A DNA stretch of 64,000 nucleotides from JAGNXB01 sp964471595 (GTDB lineage Bacteria > Bacteroidota > Bacteroidia > Chitinophagales > Saprospiraceae): positions 1 through 64,000 of the forward strand of contig CAYYGN010000002.1 of assembly GCA_964471595.1 (NCBI GenBank). Reading direction: 5' to 3'. Below the pieces are notes generated by a model. The model was not told the DNA's origin, made no database searches, and worked only from the letters and a program-made list of their open reading frames with translations. The translations under genes and the position numbers were made by a program. Below are positions 17,364 through 26,092 of this stretch, piece after piece. How positions within the stretch are numbered: the stretch's first letter is position 1; each line of letters opens with the position of its first letter.

Positions 17364-18815
17364 ATGAAAATTCACGTCATGTCCCTCCGTTCCCTTTGGA
17401 TTCCCTTCCTGTTTATCCTTCCTTCCCTCTTGCTGGCTCAAAAGGGTTATCACATCAGGGTGGATGTCAGGAATTACCCGCAGGACACGTTGTTTCTGGG
17501 GTTTTATTACGGCGACAAGCAATATCTGAAGGACACTGCCTTTCTCGAGAAGGGTAAATTCGTCTTCAAGAAGGATGAACCGCTCCCTCCCGGTACATAT
17601 TTGCTGATCCTTCGGCCCGACAACACCTTTGTCCAGATCCATGTGAATCCCGGGCGGCAGGATCTCGACATCCGCTTTGATGCCATTGATCCTGTCAACA
17701 CCATTGAAATAAAGGGGGATCGGGACAATACGGCCTTCTACACCTATATCCGGTATCTGAATGAGATGAGGCCCCGGGCGGACTCCTTGCGCAAGTCAAT
17801 GGAGGCAGAAGGTCTTGGTGAAAAGGACAAGGCGCGCATCGAAGAGGAATTGAAACACATGAATGATGAGGTGCGGCACTTTCAACAAAAGCTGATCGAT
17901 GACAACAAGGGCACGCAAACGGCCATGATGGTGGCGACTTTCATGGAGAAAGCAATCCCTGAATTCAAGGAGATCGAAGATGAAAAGGAAAGACAGCGGC
18001 TCCAATACCTCCATTTCATGGAGCATTACTTTGACGGCATGGATCTATCCGATGAGCGGTTGATCCGAACCAATTTTGCCTTCAACAAAATCCACGATTA
18101 CGTCAACAAGCATACCGTCCAGATCCCGGATTCCATCAATGTGGCCATCGACAAGGTGATGAAAGCCCTGGAAAACAATGAGGATGCGTACAAATTCTTT
18201 CTCGTCCACTTCGTGAATTTCTATGCCAAATCGAACATAATTGGTATGGATGCGGTGTATGTGCATCTGGTGGATGAATATTACAGCAAGGGGATGGCTC
18301 CCTGGGTGGAGGAGGAACAGTTGGAAAAAATGCGCAAGAACGCCGAGTCTCTTCGTCCCATCCTGATCGGGCGGATCGCTCCGGATATCCGGATGCAGCG
18401 GCGGGACGGAAGCCGTATCGCCTTGCACGAAATCCAGTCGCCCTACACCGTATTGATATTCTGGGCTCCTGATTGCGGACATTGCCAAAAGTCCATGCCC
18501 AAGGTGGTGGAATTCTACAACAAGTTCAAAGACAAGGGTGTGGAGATCTTCTCCGTTTGTACCAAGTTGACGGACAAAGTGGAGGATTGCTGGAAAATGG
18601 TGGATGAAAAGGGTTTGGAAAGCCTGCTCAATGTAGTGGATCCCTATCACCTCTCCCGGTTCAGTGTTCTGTATGATGTCAGGACCACGCCCCAGGTGTT
18701 CATTCTGGACGCCAAAAAGGAAATCATTCTGAAACGCATCGCAACGGAGCAACTGGAAGAAGTCATGGAGGACCTCATGGAGCGGGACAAGGCGATAAAG
18801 GACCAGCTCAAATGA
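17364..18815 (+). CDS. Envelope thioredoxin-fold protein (DUF4369-like N-terminus, TlpA-like C-terminus)
   Basis: 483 residues. A signal peptide (SLRSLWIPFLFILPSLLLAQ) is followed by a beta-rich DUF4369-like N-terminal domain (to about residue 115) and a long helical region rich in charged residues. A TlpA/AhpC-TSA thioredoxin domain starts at about residue 335. The redox motif is CGHC (Cys371 and Cys374, in FWAPDCGHCQKSMP) and the cis-Pro loop reads RTTPQVFIL. It is probably an extracytoplasmic thiol-disulfide protein. Such three-part proteins are common in Bacteroidota, but partners are unknown. It stands alone between pyrB and recQ. Confidence 0.85.
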   Translation: MKIHVMSLRSLWIPFLFILPSLLLAQKGYHIRVDVRNYPQDTLFLGFYYGDKQYLKDTAFLEKGKFVFKKDEPLPPGTYLLILRPDNTFVQIHVNPGRQDLDIRFDAIDPVNTIEIKGDRDNTAFYTYIRYLNEMRPRADSLRKSMEAEGLGEKDKARIEEELKHMNDEVRHFQQKLIDDNKGTQTAMMVATFMEKAIPEFKEIEDEKERQRLQYLHFMEHYFDGMDLSDERLIRTNFAFNKIHDYVNKHTVQIPDSINVAIDKVMKALENNEDAYKFFLVHFVNFYAKSNIIGMDAVYVHLVDEYYSKGMAPWVEEEQLEKMRKNAESLRPILIGRIAPDIRMQRRDGSRIALHEIQSPYTVLIFWAPDCGHCQKSMPKVVEFYNKFKDKGVEIFSVCTKLTDKVEDCWKMVDEKGLESLLNVVDPYHLSRFSVLYDVRTTPQVFILDAKKEIILKRIATEQLEEVMEDLMERDKAIKDQLK

Positions 18816-18858
18816 CCATTTCCTCGATCGAATACATCGGCTGCCGTATTTTGGGCAG

Positions 18859-20769
18859 GTGTTGGGAAAGGCGCATCTGATTCTCCGGAAGTATTGGAAT
18901 TATCAGGATTTCAGACCTGGTCAGGAGCCGGTCATACAGTCGGTCATGGAAGGCCGGGATACGCTGGCGCTTTTGCCTACCGGGGCGGGGAAGTCTTTGT
19001 GCTACCAGGTCCCGGCCCTGGCCTGTGAGGGGATGACCCTTGTCGTGTCGCCACTGATCGCATTGATGAAGGACCAGGTGGACCATTTGCGAAAATGCGG
19101 GGTGCAGGCAGAAGCCGTTTATTCCGGCATGGACCACCGGGACATTGACCGAATCCTGGACAATGCGGTGTTGGGTGGTGTCAAATTGCTCTACTTTTCC
19201 CCGGAGCGATTGCAGACTGATCTGGCGGAGGCCAGAATCCGCCGAATGCGGGTCAATTTGATAGCGGTTGATGAAGCGCACTGTATCTCGCAATGGGGGT
19301 ATGATTTTCGACCGGCCTATCTCGAAATCGCCCGCTTGAGGGATTGGCATCCCGAAGTCCCCGTATTGGCGTTGACGGCTACGGCTATTCCGGAGGTCGT
19401 CCAGGATATCCAGGAAAAACTGGCTTTCCGTGGCGGCAGGGTCATACGGACCACTTTCCTGAGACCAAATCTCGGGTTCATGGTGGAGGACCGGCCGGAT
19501 AAAGAGCACGCCATGGAAGAAGCTATCCGGGAATGTGGCGGTTGTGCCATTATCTATGTCCGCAGCCGGCGCAAGACCGAAGAATATGCCAGATACTTGT
19601 GCGATCGGGGCATTCAGGCCGAAGCTTTCCACGCCGGTTTGCCTCCTGAACTCAGGTCTGCCCGTCAGGAAGGGTGGCAGTCAGGCCGATTCCCGGTGAT
19701 GGTAGCGACCAACGCATTTGGAATGGGTATTGACAAACCGGATGTGCGCCTGGTGGCACACATGGATCTGCCCGACAGCCTGGAAGCCTACTATCAGGAA
19801 GCCGGTCGTGCTGGCCGGGACGGTAAGCCTTCCACTGCCCTTTTGCTGGCCGGTGCCGCTGATCTGAATCGCCTGCAGCAGCAATTCGAAGTTCAATTCC
19901 CGGCCTTGACCCAGGTGCGCCAGGTTTACCGCGCACTGGGCAGTGCCCTTCAGGTCCCTTACGGGTCGGGGGAAGGAGAATCCTACGATCTGGATGTACA
20001 GACATTCAGTCGCCACTTCCATGTTCCGGCCCACACGGTGCTGGCGTCCTTGCGGATTCTCGAAGAAGCGGGATGGATCAATGTTTCTGAAAGTGTGTAC
20101 CGACCGGCAACAGTATGGATCCAGTCTTCTCCTCAAATGCTCCATCGCACCGGCCAGGCGGGTTCGGCTTCGGAAGTACTTTTGACGGCTTTGCAACGCG
20201 CCTACCAGGGAATACATCAAATGCCGGTACCGGTCCGCGAACAGGATCTGGCCAGAATGACGGGCCGTCAATACCTGGAGATAGTCCGGCTTCTGACCCA
20301 TCTCGATCAGACCGGCATCCTCCGGTATGTGCCACGCAAAGACAAGCCCCAACTGACATTCCGGACGGCCAGAATAGATGCCGACAATCTGACTTTTGAT
20401 CTGGCTCTTCTCGATTTTCGCAAGGAAAGAGCTCGTGAGAGGATCCGGGCCATCCGCCGGTATATGGAAACGCACGACTGCCGTCAACATGTGTTCATGG
20501 CTTACTTTGGCGAGGACCCGGGAGGCCCTTGCGGACGTTGCGACCGGTGCCTGGCGGCCGATGCCGCCGGACAGGAACGGGGCACGAAAAGAAAAGCCCT
20601 GGTCGACCGTCTGGACCAGTTGTTCCGGCAAGGATCCGGACTTGATACAACCCGATTGCGACAACATTTTACCCATGAGGAATGGCCGATGGTCCGGGAC
20701 ATCCTGCAGGTATGGAGTGACGAGGGCATGATCCGGGAAAGCAAAGGCCAAATCCTCTATGCCGGATGA
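18859..20769 (+). CDS. recQ: RecQ-family ATP-dependent DNA helicase with C-terminal zinc site
   Basis: 636 residues, with a GTG start. Helicase motifs are complete: LPTGAGKSLCYQ (Walker A, residues 41-46), VDEAHCISQWGYDFRP (DEAH 138-141) and YYQEAGRAGRDG. The zinc ligands keep the exact RecQ spacing C-X16-C-X2-C-X2-C, but lie at residues 541, 558, 561 and 564, far from the helicase core. A winged-helix-like stretch comes first (LDVQTFSRHFHVPAHTVLASL). In E. coli RecQ the zinc site directly follows the core, so the order here is altered. It unwinds DNA 3'-5' in recombination repair. The next gene starts at its stop codon. Confidence 0.93.
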   Translation: MLGKAHLILRKYWNYQDFRPGQEPVIQSVMEGRDTLALLPTGAGKSLCYQVPALACEGMTLVVSPLIALMKDQVDHLRKCGVQAEAVYSGMDHRDIDRILDNAVLGGVKLLYFSPERLQTDLAEARIRRMRVNLIAVDEAHCISQWGYDFRPAYLEIARLRDWHPEVPVLALTATAIPEVVQDIQEKLAFRGGRVIRTTFLRPNLGFMVEDRPDKEHAMEEAIRECGGCAIIYVRSRRKTEEYARYLCDRGIQAEAFHAGLPPELRSARQEGWQSGRFPVMVATNAFGMGIDKPDVRLVAHMDLPDSLEAYYQEAGRAGRDGKPSTALLLAGAADLNRLQQQFEVQFPALTQVRQVYRALGSALQVPYGSGEGESYDLDVQTFSRHFHVPAHTVLASLRILEEAGWINVSESVYRPATVWIQSSPQMLHRTGQAGSASEVLLTALQRAYQGIHQMPVPVREQDLARMTGRQYLEIVRLLTHLDQTGILRYVPRKDKPQLTFRTARIDADNLTFDLALLDFRKERARERIRAIRRYMETHDCRQHVFMAYFGEDPGGPCGRCDRCLAADAAGQERGTKRKALVDRLDQLFRQGSGLDTTRLRQHFTHEEWPMVRDILQVWSDEGMIRESKGQILYAG

Positions 20770-21872
20770 GGCGGATCATTCTTGCCGTGACCAATGATCT
20801 GGTCCATGACCGGCGCATGCACAGGATAGCCGATGCGTTGACCCGGCATGGTAATGAGGTTGCTCTGGTGGGAAGGGCTTATGCCGATTCCCCCTCTTTG
20901 CTGCCTGCCCGTTTCAGGCAGGTGAGGATGAACCACAGGTTCCGGAAAGGCAAGTTGTTTTACATCGAATACCAATGCCGGTTGCTTTGGTTTCTCCTTC
21001 GGCATAAAGCAGATGTGCTCTGTGCGGTTGACCTGGATACGATCGTTCCCGTCATCTGGGCGAGTTGGCTTCACGGTTGCCAGAAGGTCTACGATGCGCA
21101 TGAATATTATACGGAGACGCCTGAGTTGCAGAGGCGTCCGGTCGTCAAATGGATTTGGGATCTGGTAGCGCGATGGGGCATACCCCGGATGGACCTGTGT
21201 TATACGGTTGGGCCAGCCCTGGCCAGGGAAATGGAAAACAGATACCATAAACCTTTCGGGGTGGTGCGCAATGTGCCCATGGCCCCTCCGGAGGATTTGG
21301 CGATTCCCCGTGCTGATCGCAGGATCCTGTGGTATCATGGTGCCCTCAATGCCGGCCGCGGGCTGGAAGTTTTGCTGGAAACCGTGGTGTTGTTGCCGGA
21401 TTACCGGTTATGGATAGCCGGAGAAGGTGACCTTTCACAGGATTTGCGGGACAAAGCCCGTGATTTGCAACTGCTTGACAGGGTTACTTTCCTGGGGTGG
21501 GTAAAACCGGATGACCTCTGGGCTCTCATGGTCCAGGCTTCCGTGGCTGTCAACCTGCTTGAGGCCACCAGCAAAAGCTATTTTTATTCCCTGGCCAATA
21601 AAGCCTTTGATTACATCCATGCCCGGCTCCCGGCCATCCACATGGATTTTCCTGAATACCGGGCTTTGCATGGTGATGGAAACTCGGGAATGCTGATTTC
21701 GGCGATCCAACCGGAGATTATCCGCGAGGCTGTGCTTTCCATAAGCCGGGAGGAAGTGTACAGCGAATGCCAGCGACATCTGGACCTGCTCCGTCACCGG
21801 TTCAAATGGGCCTCTGAGGAGGGAGCGTTGATCCGGTTATATGAGGAATTGAAATCTCCGGAGTGGCGATAA
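20766..21872 (+). CDS. Glycosyltransferase family 4-like protein
   Basis: 368 residues. The GT-B fold is suggested by an N-terminal IILAVTNDLVHDRRMHRIAD, a conserved KVYDAHEYYTETPEL, and the C-terminal donor-binding region ILWYHGALNAGRGLEVLLE, VTFLGWVKPDDLW, with a late acidic FPEYRALHGDGNSGML. It probably adds a sugar from a nucleotide donor to a lipid or surface glycan at the membrane. Donor and acceptor are unknown. It overlaps recQ by 4 bp, and its last 71 bp overlap the convergent MscS gene. Confidence 0.85.
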   Translation: MRRIILAVTNDLVHDRRMHRIADALTRHGNEVALVGRAYADSPSLLPARFRQVRMNHRFRKGKLFYIEYQCRLLWFLLRHKADVLCAVDLDTIVPVIWASWLHGCQKVYDAHEYYTETPELQRRPVVKWIWDLVARWGIPRMDLCYTVGPALAREMENRYHKPFGVVRNVPMAPPEDLAIPRADRRILWYHGALNAGRGLEVLLETVVLLPDYRLWIAGEGDLSQDLRDKARDLQLLDRVTFLGWVKPDDLWALMVQASVAVNLLEATSKSYFYSLANKAFDYIHARLPAIHMDFPEYRALHGDGNSGMLISAIQPEIIREAVLSISREEVYSECQRHLDLLRHRFKWASEEGALIRLYEELKSPEWR

Positions 21873-22710
21873 AACCCACCATTCCCCGCAGTACATCCTT
21901 GCGGATTTCCTTTTCGATTTTTCGGTCAGCGACACTGAGATCGTATTGGATCTTGAGATGAAGATGCTCTTTATAGATATGTAATACCTTGAGCTTAAGG
22001 GAATCCGGATCGACGTAAGCCGGATAGCGCAACAGGATATGGCGGATGTGGTTTTCCCACTGTTCGAGAGACCGTACATGTTCCAGCTTGACCTCGTAAT
22101 CCATGATGGTGCGGCGCACCGCCCTCCGTGAATAATTGGTTATTTCGTGCATGATGAACTTGTGGTTGGGGAGGTAGATCAGGTCGTCATCATCATTGAG
22201 CATGGCCGTCTTGTTGATGCCGATGTCGACGATTTTGCCGGTATGTTCGCCGATTTTGATGTAATCATCAATGACGACATCGCGGGAAAAGGCGATGAAC
22301 ATTCCGCTGACGATATCCATGATGTAATCCCTGGAAATGATGGCGATGGCAGCAGCAACGATGGAAAGGGAGGTGAAAAGCTCCTTTGGGTTGAGGCCGA
22401 AATAGGCCGTAATGGTGACCACACTGCTCCCCAGGACCAGGAGCAGATACATGTTGTTGAGTCCGAGGGTAATGTTGTCGTGTTGGTGGGAGGCCAGCCC
22501 TACACGTCTGCGATAGAAATATTTCAGGAGATCATTGAGAATGTCCAAGGCGATGATGAAGGACACGAATTTGATGGTGATGATCGTGACCGAATAGTAG
22601 ACCTGGAGGTACTCGAAGAGCAAGTAACGGATGCTCAGCAAATAGAGCAGGACAAGCACAAAAACGGCTTTGGAAGCAATGGCGAGTATCCGGGACCGGA
22701 AAGAGAACAT
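21802..22710 (-). CDS. Small-conductance mechanosensitive channel (MscS family)
   Basis: 302 residues. About four membrane segments lie in the first 150 residues. They end in the MscS pore helix region (SLSIVAAAIAIISRDYIMDIVSGMFIAFS) and a cytoplasmic beta domain with GKIVDIGINKTAMLNDDDDLIYLPNHKF. The FIAFSRDVVIDDYIKIGEHTG stretch is characteristic. It would release solutes on osmotic downshock. Its 3' end runs 71 bp into the 3' end of the convergent glycosyltransferase, an unusually long tail-to-tail overlap. The start ATG at 22710 lies 27 bp after the stop of the cyclase-family gene, so the two may be co-transcribed. Confidence 0.9.
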   Translation of the reverse strand: MFSFRSRILAIASKAVFVLVLLYLLSIRYLLFEYLQVYYSVTIITIKFVSFIIALDILNDLLKYFYRRRVGLASHQHDNITLGLNNMYLLLVLGSSVVTITAYFGLNPKELFTSLSIVAAAIAIISRDYIMDIVSGMFIAFSRDVVIDDYIKIGEHTGKIVDIGINKTAMLNDDDDLIYLPNHKFIMHEITNYSRRAVRRTIMDYEVKLEHVRSLEQWENHIRHILLRYPAYVDPDSLKLKVLHIYKEHLHLKIQYDLSVADRKIEKEIRKDVLRGMVGFIATPEISIPHITGSTLPPQRPI

Positions 22711-22737
22711 GCGGAGGAAGGGATTGAGGGTGTTGGA

Positions 22738-23388
22738 TCAAACAGGTGCGTCCACCAGGGCCAAGGGTCTGACCCATATGGCCCCAGCCAGGACGGGTAT
22801 CGGTATGCACAGTAACGAAAAAGGAATGCCGGTTGGTACGCGACTCAGGTCGAACAGGCCTTCCAGGAGGACTTTACCACTACCGAGCACCGCCTTATGG
22901 GCGGGAAACGGGTTTGCGTCAGGGGAAGGGGTATCCATACCAATCCCTTTGAGGGTGCTGGCTGCCAGCCAGGCGATAAGTTTCGGGGTCCAGACCGGGT
23001 GCCCGGAGAAATAACCTTTTGGACCGGCGATGTGGTCCCATCCGGTTTCGATGAGCAGGAATGCCGTATCGGGTGGGGGAGGGCATGCTTCCAGGTGGGC
23101 CAAATCCGGGTTCGTGCCGTGGGGAATCCGGATTTTCCAGGCAGACCCTCCCCAGTAGGAGGAATCCAGATCAATGATCATGGCCCCCTCATCCACAAAA
23201 TGCCCGGGTGCATCCATGTGGGTTCCGGTATGGAAGGTGCCGCTCCACTGTTCCAATTGGTAGCCATCCTCCGGTACGCGGGCTATCGAATTGATCACCA
23301 GGGGAGGGTCGCCCGGGTAGGAAGGTGTTTCATCTGTTATTGGCCGGGAAAGATCAATGACATTCGTTCCGGCAAAGAGTGGCAGCAT
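22738..23388 (-). CDS. Cyclase-family metal-dependent hydrolase (kynurenine formamidase-like)
   Basis: 216 residues. It carries the family metal-binding motif as FHTGTHMDAPGHFVDEG, with the N-terminal DLSRPITDETPSYPGDPP. The family covers kynurenine formamidases and polyketide-cyclase-like hydrolases acting on N-formyl or cyclic amides. No tryptophan-degradation genes are nearby, so the substrate is open. I start at the ATG at 23388. The upstream ATG at 23412 sits inside the terminator hairpin of the preceding gene. Confidence 0.85.
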   Translation of the reverse strand: MLPLFAGTNVIDLSRPITDETPSYPGDPPLVINSIARVPEDGYQLEQWSGTFHTGTHMDAPGHFVDEGAMIIDLDSSYWGGSAWKIRIPHGTNPDLAHLEACPPPPDTAFLLIETGWDHIAGPKGYFSGHPVWTPKLIAWLAASTLKGIGMDTPSPDANPFPAHKAVLGSGKVLLEGLFDLSRVPTGIPFSLLCIPIPVLAGAIWVRPLALVDAPV

Positions 23389-23398
23389 GTCCGAAGAT

Positions 23399-23432
23399 AA
23401 AAAAAAGGGCAACCCCGGAGGAGTTGCCCTTT
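23399..23432 (-). terminator. Rho-independent terminator after the coiled-coil lipoprotein gene
   Basis: GGGCAAC (23407-23413) pairs with GTTGCCC (23423-23429) around a 9-nt loop. Read on the minus strand it is followed by a run of eight Ts. It lies 24 bp after the stop of the lipoprotein gene. Confidence 0.88.
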
Positions 23433-23455
23433 CGTTGTGCCGATGGAGCGAAATA

Positions 23456-24004
23456 TTACTGCTTCGGCATGAACTCGGCTACCAGGTTCTGGTAGTCAGC
23501 CTGCTGGGCAGCCAGAGTGCTCTTGGCCTGTTCAAACTGCTCCTTCCAGGTGGTGAGCTTGGAGGTGGCATCGGTAACCATGGCGGTCAGCTCGGCTACT
23601 TTGGCAGGAACGTCACCTTCCAGCTTGCCGTTGGCAAGACCTTCTTTCAGGGCGTTGACTTCAGCAGCTTTTTCGGTCCAGCCGGTCACGAAGTTGGCCA
23701 CTTCGGCGCTGATGGAACCCATGGAGGTGCCGGCGCTTTGCAGCGCAGCATAACCTTGCGTGATGGCGTCTTTCTTGGCGGCATCCTTTACCTTTGCAAG
23801 TACGTCTTCGGAAACCTGCATTCCGGTAACCGACTGTTGGAAATTGGCCTGTTCCGTTTGCAGCATTCCTGCAAATTCGGTGACAGAGCTGGTAGCTTCG
23901 TCCCACTGGGTCGAAAGCGTCTCAATGCTGGCACGGTGCTTCTCAACGCTGTTGCAGGCGCTCAGGAGCAGGAGGGGGAGGGCGAGGGCAAACAATTGTT
24001 TCAT
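23456..24004 (-). CDS. Coiled-coil lipoprotein of unknown function
   Basis: 182 residues from the ATG at 24004. The signal peptide MKQLFALALPLLLLSACNS has a lipobox (LLSAC), so the mature protein should be lipid-anchored through Cys. The rest is almost all helical, with heptad-like Ala/Glu/Gln-rich segments (QTEQANFQQSV, KSTLAAQQADYQNLV), suggesting a coiled coil. It has no recognised family. Helical lipoproteins of this type are often abundant envelope proteins. A terminator closes the gene, and a -7 element (TACCTTTG, 24028-24035) lies 24 nt before the start, so it is probably monocistronic. Confidence 0.8.
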   Translation of the reverse strand: MKQLFALALPLLLLSACNSVEKHRASIETLSTQWDEATSSVTEFAGMLQTEQANFQQSVTGMQVSEDVLAKVKDAAKKDAITQGYAALQSAGTSMGSISAEVANFVTGWTEKAAEVNALKEGLANGKLEGDVPAKVAELTAMVTDATSKLTTWKEQFEQAKSTLAAQQADYQNLVAEFMPKQ

Positions 24005-24027
24005 GATCAATGAATGGTTTTGTAAAG

Positions 24028-24035
24028 CAAAGGTA
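24028..24035 (-). promoter_or_regulatory. Candidate -7 promoter element of the lipoprotein gene
   Basis: TACCTTTG on the minus strand matches the Bacteroidota -7 consensus TAnnTTTG and lies 24 nt upstream of the ATG at 24004. No clear -33 TTG is found at the expected distance. Confidence 0.4.
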
Positions 24036-24098
24036 TTGGGACCTCGCGGTCTGCGTATCCCCGGGATATCAAACGTTTTGTTAACCGCCCTGATCCGG

Positions 24099-25748
24099 AT
24101 GCTACCTTTGCTGGCGGTCCAGGTATGTAGTACAGTCATGCAGCCGGCTTGGGCGCAACCTGTGTTTTCACGAGCAGATTCTCTGCGCGGATACCTGAGT
24201 CCGGAACGATCCTGCTATGATGTACTCTTTTACGATCTGGATGTGCGCGTGGATCCGTTTGACCGCTCCATTCGCGGGGATGTCGAGATCCGGTTTCGAG
24301 CTACTACGGCCACAAAATTGATTCAGGTGGATTTGGCGGAAAAGCTGCGAATTGCCCGGATCGTCAATGAAAAAGGCCGAAAATTGAAATTTTCCAGAGA
24401 GGGAGATGCCGTTTTTGTCCAGCTGTCAAGCAGGTTTCAACCCGGAGATGAAGGTTCAATAAGGCTCCAATACGGAGGTCAGCCGCGTAAAGCGCGCAAC
24501 CCACCCTGGGATGGAGGATTCATTTGGACCGAAGATTCCGCCGGGCATCCCTGGGTCGCAGTGGCTTGTCAGGGGCTGGGGGCCAGCAGTTGGTGGCCCA
24601 ACAAGGATCACGGCAGTGATGAACCGGACAGCATGCGCATCCGGGTTACCGTCCCGCCTGGTCTGGCAAATATTTCCAACGGTCGACGGCGAAGTGTCGA
24701 TACCCTTGAGGACGGGTGGACCGCCCATGAGTGGTTTGTCCACAGCCCGATCAATAACTATTCCGTCACCCTGAATGTGGGTGTTTTTGCCCATTATGCA
24801 GATTCATACATCGGTAGAGACGGTGATACCCTGACCCTCGATTATTATGTACTGCCCGAGAATCTGGAACGGGCCAGGGCCCAATTCTCTCAAACCCCTC
24901 CCATGCTCAGCTGTTTTGAACAGCACTTCGGGGCTTATCCGTTTCCGGAAGATGGCTTCAAAGTGGTGGAGACTCCCTATGTCGGCATGGAACACCAGTC
25001 GGCTATTGCCTACGGCAACGGTTTTGCCAATGGATATCTGGGACAGGCCGATTCCAGAGAAGGGATGTGGTTTGATTTCATCCTCATCCACGAGGCGGGT
25101 CACGAATGGTTTGGCAACAGCATCACGGCCTCCGACATCGCCGATATGTGGATTCACGAGAGTTTTACCACCTACATGGAGGCGGTGTACGTGGAATGTC
25201 TATACGGCTATGAGGCAGCGGTGTCCTACGCCAAAGGCATGAGACAGCAGATCCTGCTGGACCGCCCTGTTGCCGGTATTTATCATGTGCATCAGGAAGG
25301 GTCGAGGGATATGTACCCCAAAGGTGCCCTGATGCTCCACACCCTCCGACATGCGTTGGGGAATGACACTCTGTGGTGGAACACCTTGCGGGAGCTGGCA
25401 ACCGGTTTTCGCCATCAAATTGTCGATTATGACGATGTGACGGAATTTTTTTCGTTTCGACTCCGAACGGATCTCCGGGCCTTTTTTACGCAATACCTGC
25501 GTCATGTTGCCTTGCCCGAATTGGAGTGGAAGTGGATCCGGGATGCCAAAGGAGGCAGGATCATGTTTCGTTGGGTCTGTGATCAACCCGGTTTTCAGTT
25601 GCCTGTCAGGGTGTGGTCGGGGGACACCTCGTATTGGCTTCTGGCCACATCTGACTGGAATTCGCTGACGCTGGAAGGAAGCCAGAAGCCAGAATTGCGA
25701 CTTGACCCGAATTGGCTGGCTGTCATGCGGGAATCGAGCACCCGTTGA
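24099..25748 (+). CDS. Secreted M1-family metallo-aminopeptidase
   Basis: 549 residues from the ATG at 24099. A hydrophobic leader (MLPLLAVQVCSTVMQPAWAQ) implies export. The catalytic zinc motif is intact: HEAGHEWFGN at residues 331-340 with the third ligand Glu354 in MWIHESF. The exopeptidase motif reads GMEHQS where many family members have GMEN. It should remove N-terminal residues from peptides in the periplasm or outside the cell. An in-frame ATG at 24003 would add 32 residues and overlap the divergent lipoprotein start by 2 bp. The length is short for M1, with a reduced C-terminal region. Confidence 0.9.
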   Translation: MLPLLAVQVCSTVMQPAWAQPVFSRADSLRGYLSPERSCYDVLFYDLDVRVDPFDRSIRGDVEIRFRATTATKLIQVDLAEKLRIARIVNEKGRKLKFSREGDAVFVQLSSRFQPGDEGSIRLQYGGQPRKARNPPWDGGFIWTEDSAGHPWVAVACQGLGASSWWPNKDHGSDEPDSMRIRVTVPPGLANISNGRRRSVDTLEDGWTAHEWFVHSPINNYSVTLNVGVFAHYADSYIGRDGDTLTLDYYVLPENLERARAQFSQTPPMLSCFEQHFGAYPFPEDGFKVVETPYVGMEHQSAIAYGNGFANGYLGQADSREGMWFDFILIHEAGHEWFGNSITASDIADMWIHESFTTYMEAVYVECLYGYEAAVSYAKGMRQQILLDRPVAGIYHVHQEGSRDMYPKGALMLHTLRHALGNDTLWWNTLRELATGFRHQIVDYDDVTEFFSFRLRTDLRAFFTQYLRHVALPELEWKWIRDAKGGRIMFRWVCDQPGFQLPVRVWSGDTSYWLLATSDWNSLTLEGSQKPELRLDPNWLAVMRESSTR

Positions 25749-25777
25749 GCCTTGGGTACAACTTTTTTTCTTGGAGG

Positions 25778-25861
25778 TGCCCGGAGCGGGACTCGAACCC
25801 GCACGGCCTTAAGGGCCAAAGGATTTTAAGTCCTTCGTGTCTACCATTCCACCACCCGGGC
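25778..25861 (-). tRNA. tRNA-Leu (TAA)
   Basis: The minus strand gives acceptor GCCCGGG pairing with TCCGGGC, a class II variable arm, T-arm GGGTTCGAGTCCC, and anticodon loop CTTAAAA with anticodon TAA (Leu, UUA/UUG). It is 84 nt including discriminator A. No CCA is encoded. Confidence 0.95.
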
Positions 25862-25912
25862 GCCTGGCAAAGGTAAGCCAAAAGGCCGGTTGCGCCGGAG
25901 GGTGGGTACCAT

Positions 25913-25941
25913 AAAAAAAGGCGGCTGTCAAGCCGCCTTTT
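25913..25941. terminator. Rho-independent terminator between tRNA-Gly and tRNA-Leu
   Basis: GGCGGCT (25920-25926) pairs with AGCCGCC (25931-25937). It is followed by T7 on the minus strand and T4 on the plus strand. It most likely ends the tRNA-Gly transcript, separating it from tRNA-Leu. Confidence 0.88.
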
Positions 25942-25943
25942 GG

Positions 25944-26016
25944 AGCGAAAGACGGGATTCGAACCCGCGACCCCAACCTTGGCAAGGTTGTGCTCTACCA
26001 GCTGAGCTACTTTCGC
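25944..26016 (-). tRNA. tRNA-Gly (GCC)
   Basis: The minus strand gives acceptor GCGAAAG pairing with CTTTCGC, D-arm AGCTCAGCTGGTAGAGC, anticodon loop TTGCCAA with anticodon GCC (Gly, GGC/GGU), and T-arm GGGTTCGAATCCC. It is 73 nt with discriminator T and no encoded CCA. Confidence 0.95.
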
Positions 26017-26092
26017 ATGAAGGCATCTTTCGCCTTTCGGACGGCAAATATACAATGGTATTTGTGAATATGGCAAACGCGCCTCCAATTTT

